Assembly (NCBI GenBank): GCA_028023455.1
Contig: JAQFVV010000256.1
Span: forward strand, 299,001 to 363,000
DNA from: Epiperipatus broadwayi
Taxonomy: Eukaryota > Onychophora > Udeonychophora > Euonychophora > Peripatidae
Length of the DNA: 64,000 nt
Direction: 5' to 3'
Part shown: piece by piece, positions 63,826 through 64,000 of the stretch
Layout of the letters: every line of letters begins with the position of its first letter
Position numbering within the stretch: the first letter of the stretch is position 1
The notes under the pieces: generated by a model
What the model was told of the DNA's origin: nothing
The model's database searches: none
The model's input: the letters and a program-made list of their open reading frames with translations, nothing else
Program-made: the position numbers and the translations under genes

Positions 63826-63960
63826 ATATTGAGTTTCCTGAAAGTTTGTGATGATGGTGTTTTAGTTATATTTATTGTTTGGCCTATTTCCATCATCTAA
63901 TATGAATATTGAATCTCTTAAGAAAAATTTAGCTTTATTAAATTATTCCAAATACATTCA
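63826..63960. mobile_element. foldback element, family E copy 2
   Basis: GTTTCCTGAAAGTTTGTGAT, then GATGGTGTTTTAGTT, TTTGGCCTATTTCCATCATC and TAATATGAATATTGAAT follow copy 1 at 12,253-12,337 block for block. The inverse arm is largely lost (only TTAAATTATTCCAAAT-like sequence remains). Confidence 0.7.
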
Positions 63961-64000
63961 TCTATTAGTAATAGCACACAGGTTAGTATATGCACAACTG

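Larger units (their letters stand above)
8872..64000 (+). other. putative first intron of the calsequestrin-like gene (continues past window)
   Basis: The exon ends at a consensus donor. I could not find a downstream segment encoding the next expected part of calsequestrin (second half of thioredoxin-like domain one). All recognisable coding remnants in this span are transposon relics and most lie on the minus strand. The simplest reading is a first intron longer than 55 kb. Short exons are easy to miss by eye, and a different gene or an alternative last exon inside the span is possible. Confidence 0.45.

Noticed and set aside
1-64000. CRISPR arrays, bacterial operons, rRNA or functional tRNA genes
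   Set aside because: No regularly spaced direct repeats with unique spacers, no ribosome-binding-site-led genes and no intact tRNA or rRNA. The tRNA-like strings are SINEs.

Overview
This window looks like nuclear DNA from an invertebrate animal. It is strongly AT-rich, carries (TA)n, (TG)n and trinucleotide microsatellites, and is full of old transposon debris: tRNA-derived SINEs, non-LTR retrotransposon relics, a Penelope-like fragment, hAT relics and many long foldback elements. It has no prokaryotic gene organisation. The one well-supported host gene piece is a calsequestrin-like first coding exon. Together with the transposon mix this suggests a lophotrochozoan such as a mollusc, but the species assignment is only tentative.

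Layout. 1-8300: upstream flank, with a GC-richer block (about 1630-2230, possibly a decayed LTR or an untranslated exon), a decayed hAT transposase on the minus strand (about 3900-4900) and an (AGT)n microsatellite. 8330-8650: likely promoter and 5' UTR. 8650-8871: exon 1 of a calsequestrin-like gene (signal peptide plus start of the first thioredoxin-like domain), ending at a strong GAG|GTAAGT donor. 8872 to the end: I find no second calsequestrin exon, so the rest is best read as one first intron of more than 55 kb, although an undetected exon or another gene cannot be excluded.

The intron is a graveyard of mobile elements. There are at least five foldback or inverted-repeat families, four of them with more than one copy here. 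A five-copy dispersed family, three SINEs of one tRNA-derived family (one with a clear target-site duplication), an L1/Tx1-like 3' end, a reverse-transcriptase relic with a mutated catalytic box, a Penelope-type GIY-YIG fragment inside a large inverted repeat and a pogo/Tigger-like non-autonomous element with TA flanks complete the picture. CpG dinucleotides are concentrated around the promoter and first 3 kb of the intron, in two small intronic patches (about 18.84-19.33 kb and 43.39-43.74 kb) and in the pogo/Tigger-like element. They are scarce elsewhere, which points to candidate regulatory DNA and one comparatively young insertion.

Almost all of the longer open frames are chance frames in low-complexity DNA and are not annotated as genes.
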